The position numbers and the translations under genes were made by a program. The notes below the pieces were generated by a model, which did no database searches, was not told the DNA's origin, and was given only the letters and a program-made list of their open reading frames with translations. 7,850 bases of DNA, from contig PMBW01000302.1 of the NCBI GenBank assembly GCA_003153075.1, positions 4,179-12,028 of the forward strand. The letters are read 5' to 3'. Origin of the DNA: Dehalococcoidia bacterium. GTDB taxonomy: Bacteria > Chloroflexota > Dehalococcoidia > Dehalococcoidales > Fen-1064. Below are positions 1 through 6,192 of the stretch, piece after piece. How positions within the stretch are numbered: the first letter of the stretch is position 1; each line of letters begins with the position of its first letter.

Positions 1-747
1 CTCAATGCCGTGCGTTGGGCGATCGAGGCCGGATACCGGCATATCGATACGGCATCGGCCTACCGTAATGAAAAAAGCGTCGGCGATGCCATCCGCCAGA
101 GCGGCATCAATCGCAAGGAACTGTTTATCACCACGAAACTGAAGATAGAAGATATCCGCACCGGGATGCAAGTCCAGGCCTTCGAGAAAAGCCTGCAGCT
201 TTTACAGACGGATTACCTCGACCTCTACCTGATCCATTGGCCGGTCACCGGCAAGAACTCCGAATCGTGGAAGATATTGGAAGACCTCTATAAAGCCGGA
301 CGCATAAAGTCGATCGGCGTCAGTAATTTCGTCGAAACCAATATTGATAAATTGGTTCAAGGGGCTAAAGTTGTGCCCGCTGTCAATCAGGTCGAATTAC
401 ACCCGCACCTTTCGCAATCCGCATTAGCGGCCCATTGCGTAAAATTGGGTATCGCCCCTGAGGCTTGGAGCCCGCTGGGCGGAACCGGCGGCAAGCTGCT
501 GGATGACGCCGTCCTCCAGAAGATCGCGAAAAAACATGGCAAATCGACCGCGCAAGTCACTCTGCGCTGGGAATTGCAGAACGGTATTATCACGATCCCG
601 AAATCAACCCACAAAGAGCGGATCATCGCCAATACCGATCTCTATAATTTCGAACTCTCGGCGGCAGAAATGAAAACCATCAACGACCTGGACCAAGACC
701 CCCTGCCCACCGGCATGGGCTGGGATCCTAAAACCATCGCTTTTTAG
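1..747 (+). CDS. Aldo/keto reductase, AKR5-like (5' end outside window)
   Basis: This is an NADPH-dependent carbonyl reductase of the aldo/keto reductase superfamily, expected to act in the cytoplasm on aldehydes or ketones. The frame is open from base 1, so the start codon lies outside the window; the GTG at position 10 is internal, because it falls in the conserved (V)RWAIEAGYRHIDTA motif. About 248 residues are visible, and family members of about 270-280 aa imply roughly 30 missing. Numbering from the first visible codon, the catalytic tetrad is complete: Asp16 (HIDTA), Tyr21 (AYRNE), Lys46 (TTKL) and His79 (LIHWP). Further family marks are GVSNF, NQVELHP and the cofactor-binding stretch IPKSTHKERI near the C-terminus. 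The closest described group is the 2,5-diketo-D-gluconate reductase / prostaglandin F synthase type (AKR5), but the substrate cannot be read from sequence. It is followed by a 96-bp gap before the next gene. Confidence 0.93.
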   Translation, partial: LNAVRWAIEAGYRHIDTASAYRNEKSVGDAIRQSGINRKELFITTKLKIEDIRTGMQVQAFEKSLQLLQTDYLDLYLIHWPVTGKNSESWKILEDLYKAGRIKSIGVSNFVETNIDKLVQGAKVVPAVNQVELHPHLSQSALAAHCVKLGIAPEAWSPLGGTGGKLLDDAVLQKIAKKHGKSTAQVTLRWELQNGIITIPKSTHKERIIANTDLYNFELSAAEMKTINDLDQDPLPTGMGWDPKTIAF

Positions 748-843
748 TGCTCGCTTCCGAAATGGGAGTAGTAACTCCTGATTACCTCCTTTTCAATTTC
801 CTCGCCTCTTTGAGGAAGGATTAAGGTGATGGGGTGTTGAAAA
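748..843 (+). other. Intergenic gap with two short inverted repeats
   Basis: This gap separates the reductase from the DUF1801 gene. It holds two small inverted repeats: GGAGT/ACTCC at 765-778 with a 4-base loop, and TTCCTC/GAGGAA at 798-817 with an 8-base loop. Neither is followed by a clear T-run, so a factor-independent terminator is not supported. The purine-rich stretch at 812-834 precedes the next start codon, but its best Shine-Dalgarno-like pieces are AAGG at 823-826 (too far) and GGGG at 831-834, so initiation there looks weak. Confidence 0.3.
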
Positions 844-1209
844 ATGGATAAAACACAGTACAAATCCATCGATGAATATATTTCATCTTATCCCGCAAAT
901 ATTCAACAGATCCTGCAAAACCTCCGGCGGGTCATCCATGAGGCTGCACCGGAAGCGCAGGAAACCATCAGTTACGGCATGCCCGCATTTAAACAAAACG
1001 GTGTGCTGGTGTACTTTGCTGCTTTTAAAGACCATATCGGTTTTTTCCCCACTTCCTCAGGCGTTGCTGCCTTCCGGAAAGAGTTAGCGGGTTACGATAC
1101 ATCCAAAGGCACCATCAGATTCCCCCTGGACAAACCAATTCCTTTTACTCTTGTGATAAAGATCGTAAAATTCCGGGTGCAGGAAAATCTCAAAAAAAAG
1201 AAGAAATAA
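844..1209 (+). CDS. DUF1801 family protein (YdhG/YjbR/CyaY-like fold)
   Basis: A 121-aa cytoplasmic protein that matches the DUF1801 family pattern along its length: N-terminal SIDEYISSYP, then helix QILQNLRRVI, the hallmark ISYGMPAF at about residues 42-49, a VYFAAFKDHIGFFP strand region at about 55-68, and the KGTIRFPLDKPIP segment at about 88-100, ending in VKFRVQENLKKKKK. The family shares a frataxin-like (CyaY-like) fold and is sometimes labelled an iron chaperone, but the activity is not established and should not be assumed here. The length is typical. The five-lysine tail is a visible oddity, also encoded in an A-rich tract at 1191-1206. The ATG at 844 is the only start that keeps the complete family N-terminus, although its ribosome-binding site is weak. 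Confidence 0.85.
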   Translation: MDKTQYKSIDEYISSYPANIQQILQNLRRVIHEAAPEAQETISYGMPAFKQNGVLVYFAAFKDHIGFFPTSSGVAAFRKELAGYDTSKGTIRFPLDKPIPFTLVIKIVKFRVQENLKKKKK

Positions 1210-1292
1210 GAAACAGCCTCCATGTTATTGAGCCTGATCTTCTTCTTGTATTCTATTGTCAAAAAACTTACCATTAAATTGGAGATACTGCT

Positions 1293-1925
1293 ATGGGTTG
1301 GAATCAAGTCTACGCGCAAAGCGGTCGTTCCCCGCTTCCCCCGCAGGAATCGATGCCTGAAATCGTTGATCTTTTTCACGAAAAGGACGTTAAAAAAGTC
1401 CTCGATCTGGGCTGCGGCACGGGCAGGCATGTCGTTTATCTGGCGGAACGGGGGTTTCAGGTCTCCGGTATGGACGAATCTCCCGCGGGCATCAAGCTCG
1501 CCGGGGAGTGGCTGCAAGAGCAAAACCTCAAGGCTGACCTCGTTATCGCTTCGATGTTTGGCGCGTTGCCTTATGCCAACAGCTATTTTGATGCACTGAT
1601 CAGCAACCGCGTGATCAACCACGGAAAAATCGCGGATATCCGCCGGGCGATCACGGAAATCCAAAGGGTTCTCAAGCCGCACGGGCTGATTTTTATCGAA
1701 GTCCGCAAACCGGCTGCATCGTTTCGTCCGGATAGAAAGTACGAGTGGGCGGACATTATCGCTCCACGCACTCTGAAATACTCCAGCGGCCTAGAAAAAG
1801 GTGTAACCCACTATCAGTTTAACAAGACGATTTTGCTGGACGAATTCCGCAACTTTAAAATCTTGCGTTTCTGGGTTGATTCTACCGGGGAAAATTACTG
1901 TTTCACCGCGGAATTGAAGAGCTGA
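1293..1925 (+). CDS. Class I SAM-dependent methyltransferase
   Basis: A 210-aa Rossmann-type methyltransferase that transfers the methyl group of S-adenosylmethionine to an unknown acceptor. SAM-binding motif I is VLDLGCGTGRH at residues 36-46; the acidic residue that contacts the SAM ribose is Asp61 in GMDES; the motif corresponding to VIASMFGALPYANSYFDALIS lies at about residues 84-104; and the post-strand region VLKPHGLIFIEV is at about 126-137. The N-terminus (GWNQVYAQSG) and overall size resemble small Methyltransf_11/25 and TehB-like enzymes, but specificity cannot be inferred. The ATG at 1293 is preceded by TTGGAG (1279-1284) with an 8-base spacer, a good Shine-Dalgarno, so this start is well supported. 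There are no transmembrane segments. It sits 83 bp after the DUF1801 gene and is probably a separate unit. Confidence 0.9.
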   Translation: MGWNQVYAQSGRSPLPPQESMPEIVDLFHEKDVKKVLDLGCGTGRHVVYLAERGFQVSGMDESPAGIKLAGEWLQEQNLKADLVIASMFGALPYANSYFDALISNRVINHGKIADIRRAITEIQRVLKPHGLIFIEVRKPAASFRPDRKYEWADIIAPRTLKYSSGLEKGVTHYQFNKTILLDEFRNFKILRFWVDSTGENYCFTAELKS

Positions 1926-1986
1926 TAATTCTTCACTCCCCTTAAAATTTATCTAACTTCCACCTCACCCCTAACTATCTTCATGT

Positions 1987-2017
1987 TTGAACGTTATATA
2001 TTATATAGTTAAATAAG
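1987..2017 (+). promoter_or_regulatory. AT-rich promoter-like element shared with the serpin cluster
   Basis: The 12-mer TTGAACGTTATA at 1987-1998 is repeated exactly at 4807-4818, and the match continues with TATTA after a one-base gap. It runs into TATATT/TATTAT sequences resembling a -10 box. A second shared block, TTAAATAAG, lies at 2009-2017, just upstream of the Shine-Dalgarno. Both copies precede a lipoprotein gene on the same strand. I cannot assign -35 and -10 boxes with certainty; the motif could be a promoter core or a regulator site overlapping one. Confidence 0.45.
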
Positions 2018-2030
2018 TGAGGTGTTTATT

Positions 2031-2528
2031 GTGCAGAGATTATTCGCCATTATTTTTACCGCGTTAGCCATATTTACCTTGGCCGGCTGCGCTGCCCCGG
2101 TGCCGATCACGGTTCCGGCTTCTCCGGCCACACCCGCCGCGATAGACCCCGCGAAATTGGCAAATAACATCTGGGTATTAAAATCCTACGGTGATGTCGC
2201 CAAAATGACCTCGATGTTAGCGCACTGGAAAGATATGACGCTGACTTTTAACGGCACACTCGACCGCTATACCGGAAGTGACGGCGTGAATGATTACGGC
2301 GGACCGTGTCATATTGGCAGTGACGGCAGTATTGCCACGTCTACAATAACATTAACTGCATTAGGCTTATCAGGAGGTAATGCCCGCACCATTGAACAGC
2401 AAATACAAACCTATTATAAATTGTTGCAAAAAGCCCAAACCCTGAGTATCACCGGTGATGAAATGGTGATCTATTGCGGTAATGGCCAGGCATTGCAGTT
2501 TATTAAAAAAGCAACGGTGACGAAATAA
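2031..2528 (+). CDS. META-domain (HslJ-like) lipoprotein
   Basis: A 165-aa exported lipoprotein. The signal peptide has positive Arg3, a hydrophobic stretch (LFAIIFTALAIFTL) and the lipobox LAGC with Cys20, followed by a Pro/Ala-rich linker (about 21-37). The remainder matches the META/HslJ domain: N-W-x-L-K-S-Y near residue 46, the TLTFNG strand at about 71-76, GVNDYGG at about 85-91 in place of the usual G-C-N-x-Y-x-G, a Thr-rich strand (TSTITLTALGLSG), a helix with EQQ..YYKLLQKA, and ITGDEMVIYCGNGQALQF at the end. Cys93 and Cys149 could form a disulfide outside the cell (inference). I chose the GTG at 2031 because GAGGTG (2019-2024) lies 6 bases before it and it puts the lipid Cys at position 20 as in the serpins; the GTG at 2022 would overlap that site. 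The role of META proteins is poorly known; E. coli HslJ is linked to heat shock and novobiocin resistance. Confidence 0.8.
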   Translation: MQRLFAIIFTALAIFTLAGCAAPVPITVPASPATPAAIDPAKLANNIWVLKSYGDVAKMTSMLAHWKDMTLTFNGTLDRYTGSDGVNDYGGPCHIGSDGSIATSTITLTALGLSGGNARTIEQQIQTYYKLLQKAQTLSITGDEMVIYCGNGQALQFIKKATVTK

Positions 2529-2548
2529 TCAAATTAGTAAAGTTTGCC

Positions 2549-3592
2549 TCACGGCTTGAGCATGACCAGCGAATTCTGTCCAGTGTACAGCGAGTCAAAG
2601 GCCTGCTTGACGTCTTTCAACGGCATGATCGCCGAAACCAGCGGCTTGAGGTTTACCTTTTTATATTCCAATAATTGCATTGCCTGGGTATTATAGCGCA
2701 GAAAAGGTTCGCAGCCGATAATTCTTAAGTCATTATTCAGTATATACATGGGGTCGATCACCGCTGGTTTCAGGAAGCCGACGATCACGACCGTTCCCTG
2801 ACGCCGCGCTGCCAACGTTGATTGCTGGAGTACGTCCGCGCCGCGCGCGCAGACAATGACCGCATCTGCGCCCACCTGGGTGATTTCCCTGATGCGCCGG
2901 TTGAGATCGCCTTCGTCCGTATTTAATGTATAATCTGCTCCCAGCTCCAGGGCTTTATCCAGTCGTGACTTGATTTTATCGGTGACGATCACCGGCCCGG
3001 CCCCGGCGGCTTTGACTGCCAGCAGGGTTAATTGCCCGATGTGTCCTGCTCCGATGATAACCACCGCATCGCCCGGTCTGATCGGGACTTCGTACACCGG
3101 CGCCAGTGCCACATTCAGTGGTTCCGTCAGTGCCGCTTCTTCGTCCGAAACATTATCCGGCACTTTCATGATACTTTTCATCCCTTGCGGTGTCCTGGTA
3201 ATGTACTCGGCCATTGCGCCGCTCATCGTCGTGCGGATGCTGCTTTCAAATGCGGCGCCGGCCGTCAGCGCGCCTGCGCACAGGTGATGTAAACCGTGTC
3301 TGCACCAGTAGCAATGCCCGCAGCTGGCTTTGAAATCCACCGCGCGGTCTCCCACGGCCCAGCCTGTCACCCCTTTCCCTAACTCAACGATTTCACCCAC
3401 CCATTCGTGTCCCAGCACCGCCTCGGTCTTTTCTTTGCTGTCATCCAACTTCGGATTATCTGCAAATTCCAGGTCGGTGCCGCAAATGGCGCACAATTTA
3501 ACCTTGAGCACGACCGTTCCCGGCAACGCCTGCGGAGTGGGGATTTCCCTGATTTCAAAACGCCTGCGGCCTGTAACTACTGCAGCTTTCAT
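2549..3592 (-). CDS. Zinc-dependent medium-chain alcohol dehydrogenase (threonine/sorbitol dehydrogenase-like)
   Basis: A 347-aa cytoplasmic NAD(P)-dependent dehydrogenase of the MDR superfamily. The GroES-like N-terminal domain carries the catalytic zinc ligands Cys37 (CAICGTD), His62-Glu63 (GHEWVGE) and Glu157 (TEPLNVA), and the structural zinc site Cys91, Cys94, Cys97 and Cys105. The Rossmann domain starts at GAGHIG (181-186) with the cofactor-discriminating region around IVTDK. Full length and all key residues indicate an active enzyme. The pattern resembles L-threonine 3-dehydrogenase, sorbitol dehydrogenase and other polyol dehydrogenases; the substrate is undetermined. It lies 24 bp downstream of the aldo/keto reductase on the same strand, with its own AAGGAG ribosome-binding site inside the gap, so the two are probably co-transcribed. 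It converges on the META lipoprotein gene, the two stop codons being separated by 20 bp with no obvious terminator hairpin. Confidence 0.92.
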   Translation of the reverse strand: MKAAVVTGRRRFEIREIPTPQALPGTVVLKVKLCAICGTDLEFADNPKLDDSKEKTEAVLGHEWVGEIVELGKGVTGWAVGDRAVDFKASCGHCYWCRHGLHHLCAGALTAGAAFESSIRTTMSGAMAEYITRTPQGMKSIMKVPDNVSDEEAALTEPLNVALAPVYEVPIRPGDAVVIIGAGHIGQLTLLAVKAAGAGPVIVTDKIKSRLDKALELGADYTLNTDEGDLNRRIREITQVGADAVIVCARGADVLQQSTLAARRQGTVVIVGFLKPAVIDPMYILNNDLRIIGCEPFLRYNTQAMQLLEYKKVNLKPLVSAIMPLKDVKQAFDSLYTGQNSLVMLKP

Positions 3593-3597
3593 AATGA

Positions 3598-3603
3598 CTC
3601 CTT
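3598..3603 (-). promoter_or_regulatory. Shine-Dalgarno of the alcohol dehydrogenase
   Basis: On the minus strand this reads AAGGAG, 5 bases before the ATG whose first base is 3592. It fits wholly in the 24-bp gap after the upstream reductase and fixes the start of the dehydrogenase. Confidence 0.75.
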
Positions 3604-3616
3604 TTGAGCGTTGATT

Positions 3617-4468
3617 TTATGCAGGCGGGAAGAGCGGACGGTATATCTTCGCTTCAGTCACAGCTTCGGATTGCTTCTTTTTATTCAATGGCTTGAATCT
3701 TTCCGCCGCATCGATGACCATCGGCCACAGGCGCAGGTCGCCCGGCATCGCCAATGTTGCCACGTCCTGACTGAGCGCGTACCAGAGACTGGTGTCGATT
3801 TCTTCCTGGGTATTGAACGGCTCGTACCAGGTCTTATACATGTGCATTTGATTAGTCCAGGGACTCTTCGTCACGGCTTTCATCGCGATGGTGCCGGTGT
3901 CTTTCTGTTTTGCGGCTTTGAGTAAAGTATTGAATTCGATGGTTTCATCCGGATGGGCGGCTAATACCCGGTTCATCGGGAAGAGCACCGTATCGAAATC
4001 AAAAAGTTTTAAGGCCTCGGCCAGAAAAGTCGGTTTGTGGCCGGTAATGCCGATGTAGCGCAACAGGCCCTGTTTTTTTGCTTCGACCACCGCTTCCAGT
4101 CCGCCGTTTGGTCCGAGCAGAACATTCAATGTTTCCAAATCATCGACCCCGTGAAATTGGAACAGGTCAAAGTCATCCACTCTCAGCGTTTTCAGTGATT
4201 GTTGGATCGATTCACGGACTTCTTTTTTACTGCGCTTTCTCGTTTTGCTGGCCAAAAATATTGAGCGGCGGTGTTTCTCCAGCCACGACCCCAGGCGCAT
4301 TTCCGCTTGACCGTAATCCGGCGCGACATCGATCTGGTTGATCCCGTGTTCGATCGCCAACGCAATACCGGCGTCCGCTTCAGCCTGCGTTACCAGCCAC
4401 AAAGCTGCGCCGCCAAAAGTAAGCACACTGCTCATGTACCCGGTTCTGCCCAGTCTCCGCTGCTCCAT
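3617..4468 (-). CDS. Aldo/keto reductase (Gal/YajO-type subfamily, no ferredoxin domain)
   Basis: A 283-aa NADPH-type carbonyl reductase of the aldo/keto reductase fold (PF00248 type). The start MEQRRLGRTG and FGG motif are typical of the subfamily. The catalytic tetrad is visible: Asp47 (NQIDVAPDYG), Tyr52, Lys75 (ASKT) and His106 (QFHGVDD). The later GITGHKP and KAVTKSPW segments match the barrel. Many relatives carry a C-terminal 4Fe-4S ferredoxin-like domain with Cys motifs and run to about 370 aa; this one lacks it and has no such Cys cluster. The start is well supported by GAGGAG (minus strand, 4475-4480) 6 bases upstream. It belongs to a different branch from the reductase at the left edge. 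It is the first gene of the operon with the zinc dehydrogenase, and the pair may act on successive carbonyl/alcohol steps (inference). Confidence 0.9.
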   Translation of the reverse strand: MEQRRLGRTGYMSSVLTFGGAALWLVTQAEADAGIALAIEHGINQIDVAPDYGQAEMRLGSWLEKHRRSIFLASKTRKRSKKEVRESIQQSLKTLRVDDFDLFQFHGVDDLETLNVLLGPNGGLEAVVEAKKQGLLRYIGITGHKPTFLAEALKLFDFDTVLFPMNRVLAAHPDETIEFNTLLKAAKQKDTGTIAMKAVTKSPWTNQMHMYKTWYEPFNTQEEIDTSLWYALSQDVATLAMPGDLRLWPMVIDAAERFKPLNKKKQSEAVTEAKIYRPLFPPA

Positions 4469-4499
4469 ATTAATCTCCTCAAGTGGAATTTACTTTATC

Positions 4500-4529
4500 A
4501 TAATATAACCGGGCTCCGTATGTTGTAAA
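4500..4529 (-). promoter_or_regulatory. Candidate promoter of the reductase-dehydrogenase operon
   Basis: Reading on the minus strand, TTTACA (4529-4524) is followed after 18 bases by TATTAT (4505-4500), close to the sigma-70 -35 and -10 consensus. This would start transcription near 4492 and give a leader of about 25 bases containing the GAGGAG ribosome-binding site. It was found by eye. Confidence 0.4.
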
Positions 4530-4591
4530 ATCTATGAAAATAATTTCCGGCATGGGTGAATTTAAATCACTATCTAGGCAGGAACAAAGAA

Positions 4592-4675
4592 TTGAAACAA
4601 TCGGTTTTGGTTCTCTTGTGCTTACTTATCAGTTGTGGATATCTGAGTAGAAGCATAATTGGGTGGAAGGGATAG
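4592..4675 (+). CDS. Possible tiny lipoprotein or remnant of a lipoprotein gene
   Basis: A TTG-started frame of 27 codons, with AGGA (4580-4583) 8 bases before it. The predicted peptide begins with a lysine (residue 2), then a hydrophobic stretch VLVLLCLLI and a lipobox-like LISC-G with Cys15, and stops after GYLSRSIIGWKG. This is the architecture of a lipoprotein signal peptide with almost no mature part. It may be a very small lipoprotein of the entericidin/lysis-peptide size class, the 5' remnant of a decayed lipoprotein gene, or chance. The unusual start codon and short length keep confidence low. No family is recognised. Confidence 0.25.
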   Translation: MKQSVLVLLCLLISCGYLSRSIIGWKG

Positions 4676-4684
4676 ATCATGGGG

Positions 4685-4698
4685 CAATTTTAAAATTG
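4685..4698. repeat. 14-bp perfect palindrome, possible operator
   Basis: CAATTTTAAAATTG reads identically on both strands. It lies 12 bp before a TTGACT hexamer and about 165 bp upstream of the serpin start. A dimeric regulator could bind here, but AT-rich palindromes also arise by chance. Confidence 0.3.
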
Positions 4699-4806
4699 TG
4701 TAAATTTTATTTGACTTTTTTTACTAAAGATAACTTAACCTGAAATTAGACTTTATTTTCCATCGTATATCTGGTGCTCCGCTGTTAAACATATCCTTTA
4801 TCACCA

Positions 4807-4854
4807 TTGAACGTTATACTATTAGCTGGTTCGGTCAATAGAGCCTTAAATAAG
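4807..4854 (+). promoter_or_regulatory. Serpin cluster leader: shared element plus small hairpin
   Basis: TTGAACGTTATA (4807-4818) is identical to the element before the META lipoprotein gene and extends as TTGAACGTTATACTATTA. The shared block TTAAATAAG recurs at 4846-4854, next to the AAGGA ribosome-binding site at 4852-4856. Between them the serpin leader is 17 bases longer, and this part can fold as an imperfect hairpin: CTATT (4819-4823) pairs with AATAG (4837-4841), with further pairs inside. TATACT at 4815-4820 resembles a -10 box, but no good -35 is found at the right distance. Confidence 0.4.
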
Positions 4855-4863
4855 GATTTAAAA

Positions 4864-6150
4864 ATGAAAAAATGGTTTGCTATTCTATTCGCAGGGTTAA
4901 TATTAGTCAGTCTGGCGGGTTGCGCGAAAACTGAAACGCCCGCAGCTTACCGGGTGGTGAAATCAGCAGAAAAACGCATCACTTCCCCGAATGTTTCCGA
5001 TGCACAATTGTCCACTCTGGTTAAAGGTAACAGTGATTTTGCGTTTTTACTGTACCAGACACTGAAGCCCAGGGAAGTCGGTGCTTCCGGAAATATGTTC
5101 TTTTCGCCTTACAGCATCTCTTCTGCCCTGGCGATGACTTACGCCGGAGCAAAAGGCGATACCGAAAAACAGATAGCCTCGGCGCTCAGGTTTACTTTAC
5201 CGCAGGACCAGTTGCACCCTGCCTTTAATCAGCTGGCGATCGACCTGGCGAGCCGCGGGCAGAATGCCAAAGGCGCTAATGGCAAGAGCTTCAGCCTGAA
5301 TATCGCCAACGCCCTCTGGGCACAGAAGGATTACACTATCCAGCCTGCATTTCTGAACATATTGGCGCAGAATTACGGCGCGGGCATGAATCTTTTGGAT
5401 TTTATTAAAGCTCCTGAAACCGCGCGTGGCGCCATCAATACCTGGGTTGCCAACCAGACTAACCAGCGTGTCAAAGACCTGCTTGCACCGGGCACGATTG
5501 ATTCTAACACACGGCTGGTTCTCACCAATACCATCTACTTTGATGCTGCCTGGCAGTATCCCTTTGCCAAAGAGAAAACGCAAAACGGCAACTTTCATCT
5601 GCTGGACGGCAGCGCTGTGACCGTGCCCATGATGAGCAACAGGGCCAGCTATGCATTTACAAAAGGCGCCGGTTACCAGGCTGTCGAACTGCCGTATGAT
5701 GGCAACGATACATCCATGGTAATTTTCATGCCGGACGCCGGGAAATTTGGTGTTTTCGATTCCTCACTGAATACAGAAGTAGCATCCGGTATCATCCGTG
5801 ACTTACAGACCGGAAATATCATTCTGACCATGCCGAAGTTCCACTTCGATTCCAGTTTTAGCCTGAAGCAGGCGCTTGGCGCTTTGGGAATGCAAATTCC
5901 CTTCACTGACCAGGCAGACTTTTCGGGCATTACCGGCAACCCGGATCTGAAAATAAAAGATGTAGTACATAAGGCCTTCGTGGCAGTAGACGAAGCAGGG
6001 ACAGAGGCTGCGGCCGCCAGCGGCGTGATCATGGAACCTACCGCGATGCCGCCCTCCGTCACTATCGACCAGCCGTTTATTTTCCTGATTCGTGATATTA
6101 AAACCGGTTCTATCCTGTTTGTCGGGCGTGTTATGAATCCGGCGTTGTAA
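4864..6150 (+). CDS. Serpin lipoprotein 1 (surface-anchored protease inhibitor)
   Basis: A 428-aa exported, lipid-anchored serpin (inhibitor family I4), expected to trap extracellular proteases by the suicide mechanism. Lys2-Lys3, a hydrophobic core and lipobox LAGC give lipid Cys20, the only cysteine in the protein. A short linker (21-37) leads to the serpin fold from about residue 46. Visible marks are FSPYSIS at 80-86 (shutter), LTNTIYFDAAW at 220-230, the C-terminal PFIFLIRD...ILFVGRVMNP (404-426) and the hinge DEAGTEAAAASG (376-387). Alignment to alpha-1-antitrypsin by the hinge Glu377 (P17) and the PP at P3'-P4' puts P1-P1' at Thr393-Ala394. Small residues at P14-P9 indicate an inhibitory type. 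ATG 4864 is chosen because AAGGA (4852-4856) is 7 bases upstream and the lipoprotein signal starts there; the in-frame TTG at 4807 would add an unsuitable 19 residues. First gene of a tandem array. Confidence 0.95.
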   Translation: MKKWFAILFAGLILVSLAGCAKTETPAAYRVVKSAEKRITSPNVSDAQLSTLVKGNSDFAFLLYQTLKPREVGASGNMFFSPYSISSALAMTYAGAKGDTEKQIASALRFTLPQDQLHPAFNQLAIDLASRGQNAKGANGKSFSLNIANALWAQKDYTIQPAFLNILAQNYGAGMNLLDFIKAPETARGAINTWVANQTNQRVKDLLAPGTIDSNTRLVLTNTIYFDAAWQYPFAKEKTQNGNFHLLDGSAVTVPMMSNRASYAFTKGAGYQAVELPYDGNDTSMVIFMPDAGKFGVFDSSLNTEVASGIIRDLQTGNIILTMPKFHFDSSFSLKQALGALGMQIPFTDQADFSGITGNPDLKIKDVVHKAFVAVDEAGTEAAAASGVIMEPTAMPPSVTIDQPFIFLIRDIKTGSILFVGRVMNPAL

Positions 6151-6192
6151 GCGTTAAAAATGAATCTATTTGCTCGTATGAGGTTAATAACA

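Larger units (their letters stand above)
4469..4863. other. AT-rich divergent intergenic region
   Basis: A stretch of about 395 bp between the leftward redox operon and the rightward serpin array, visibly richer in A and T than the genes. It contains the leftward promoter candidate, a possible 27-codon lipoprotein ORF (4592-4675), a perfect palindrome (4685-4698), a TTGACT box (4711-4716) without a convincing -10 partner, and the serpin leader with the shared TTGAACGTTATA element. No RNA gene was recognised. Confidence 0.6.

Noticed and set aside
748..820. Rho-independent terminator after the first reductase
   Set aside because: The inverted repeats are only 5-6 bp and lack a following T-run.
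1092..1682. Minus-strand open frame of about 196 codons across the DUF1801 and methyltransferase genes
   Set aside because: It overlaps two genes with clear family motifs and its translation resembles nothing coherent.
4534..4650. 38-codon ATG frame in the divergent gap
   Set aside because: No Shine-Dalgarno, no recognisable signal or domain, and it overlaps the better-supported lipoprotein-like frame in another phase.
4807..4863. Upstream TTG start for serpin 1
   Set aside because: It would place 19 extra residues ahead of a normal lipoprotein signal peptide and would overlap the shared promoter-like element; the ATG at 4864 has a proper ribosome-binding site.
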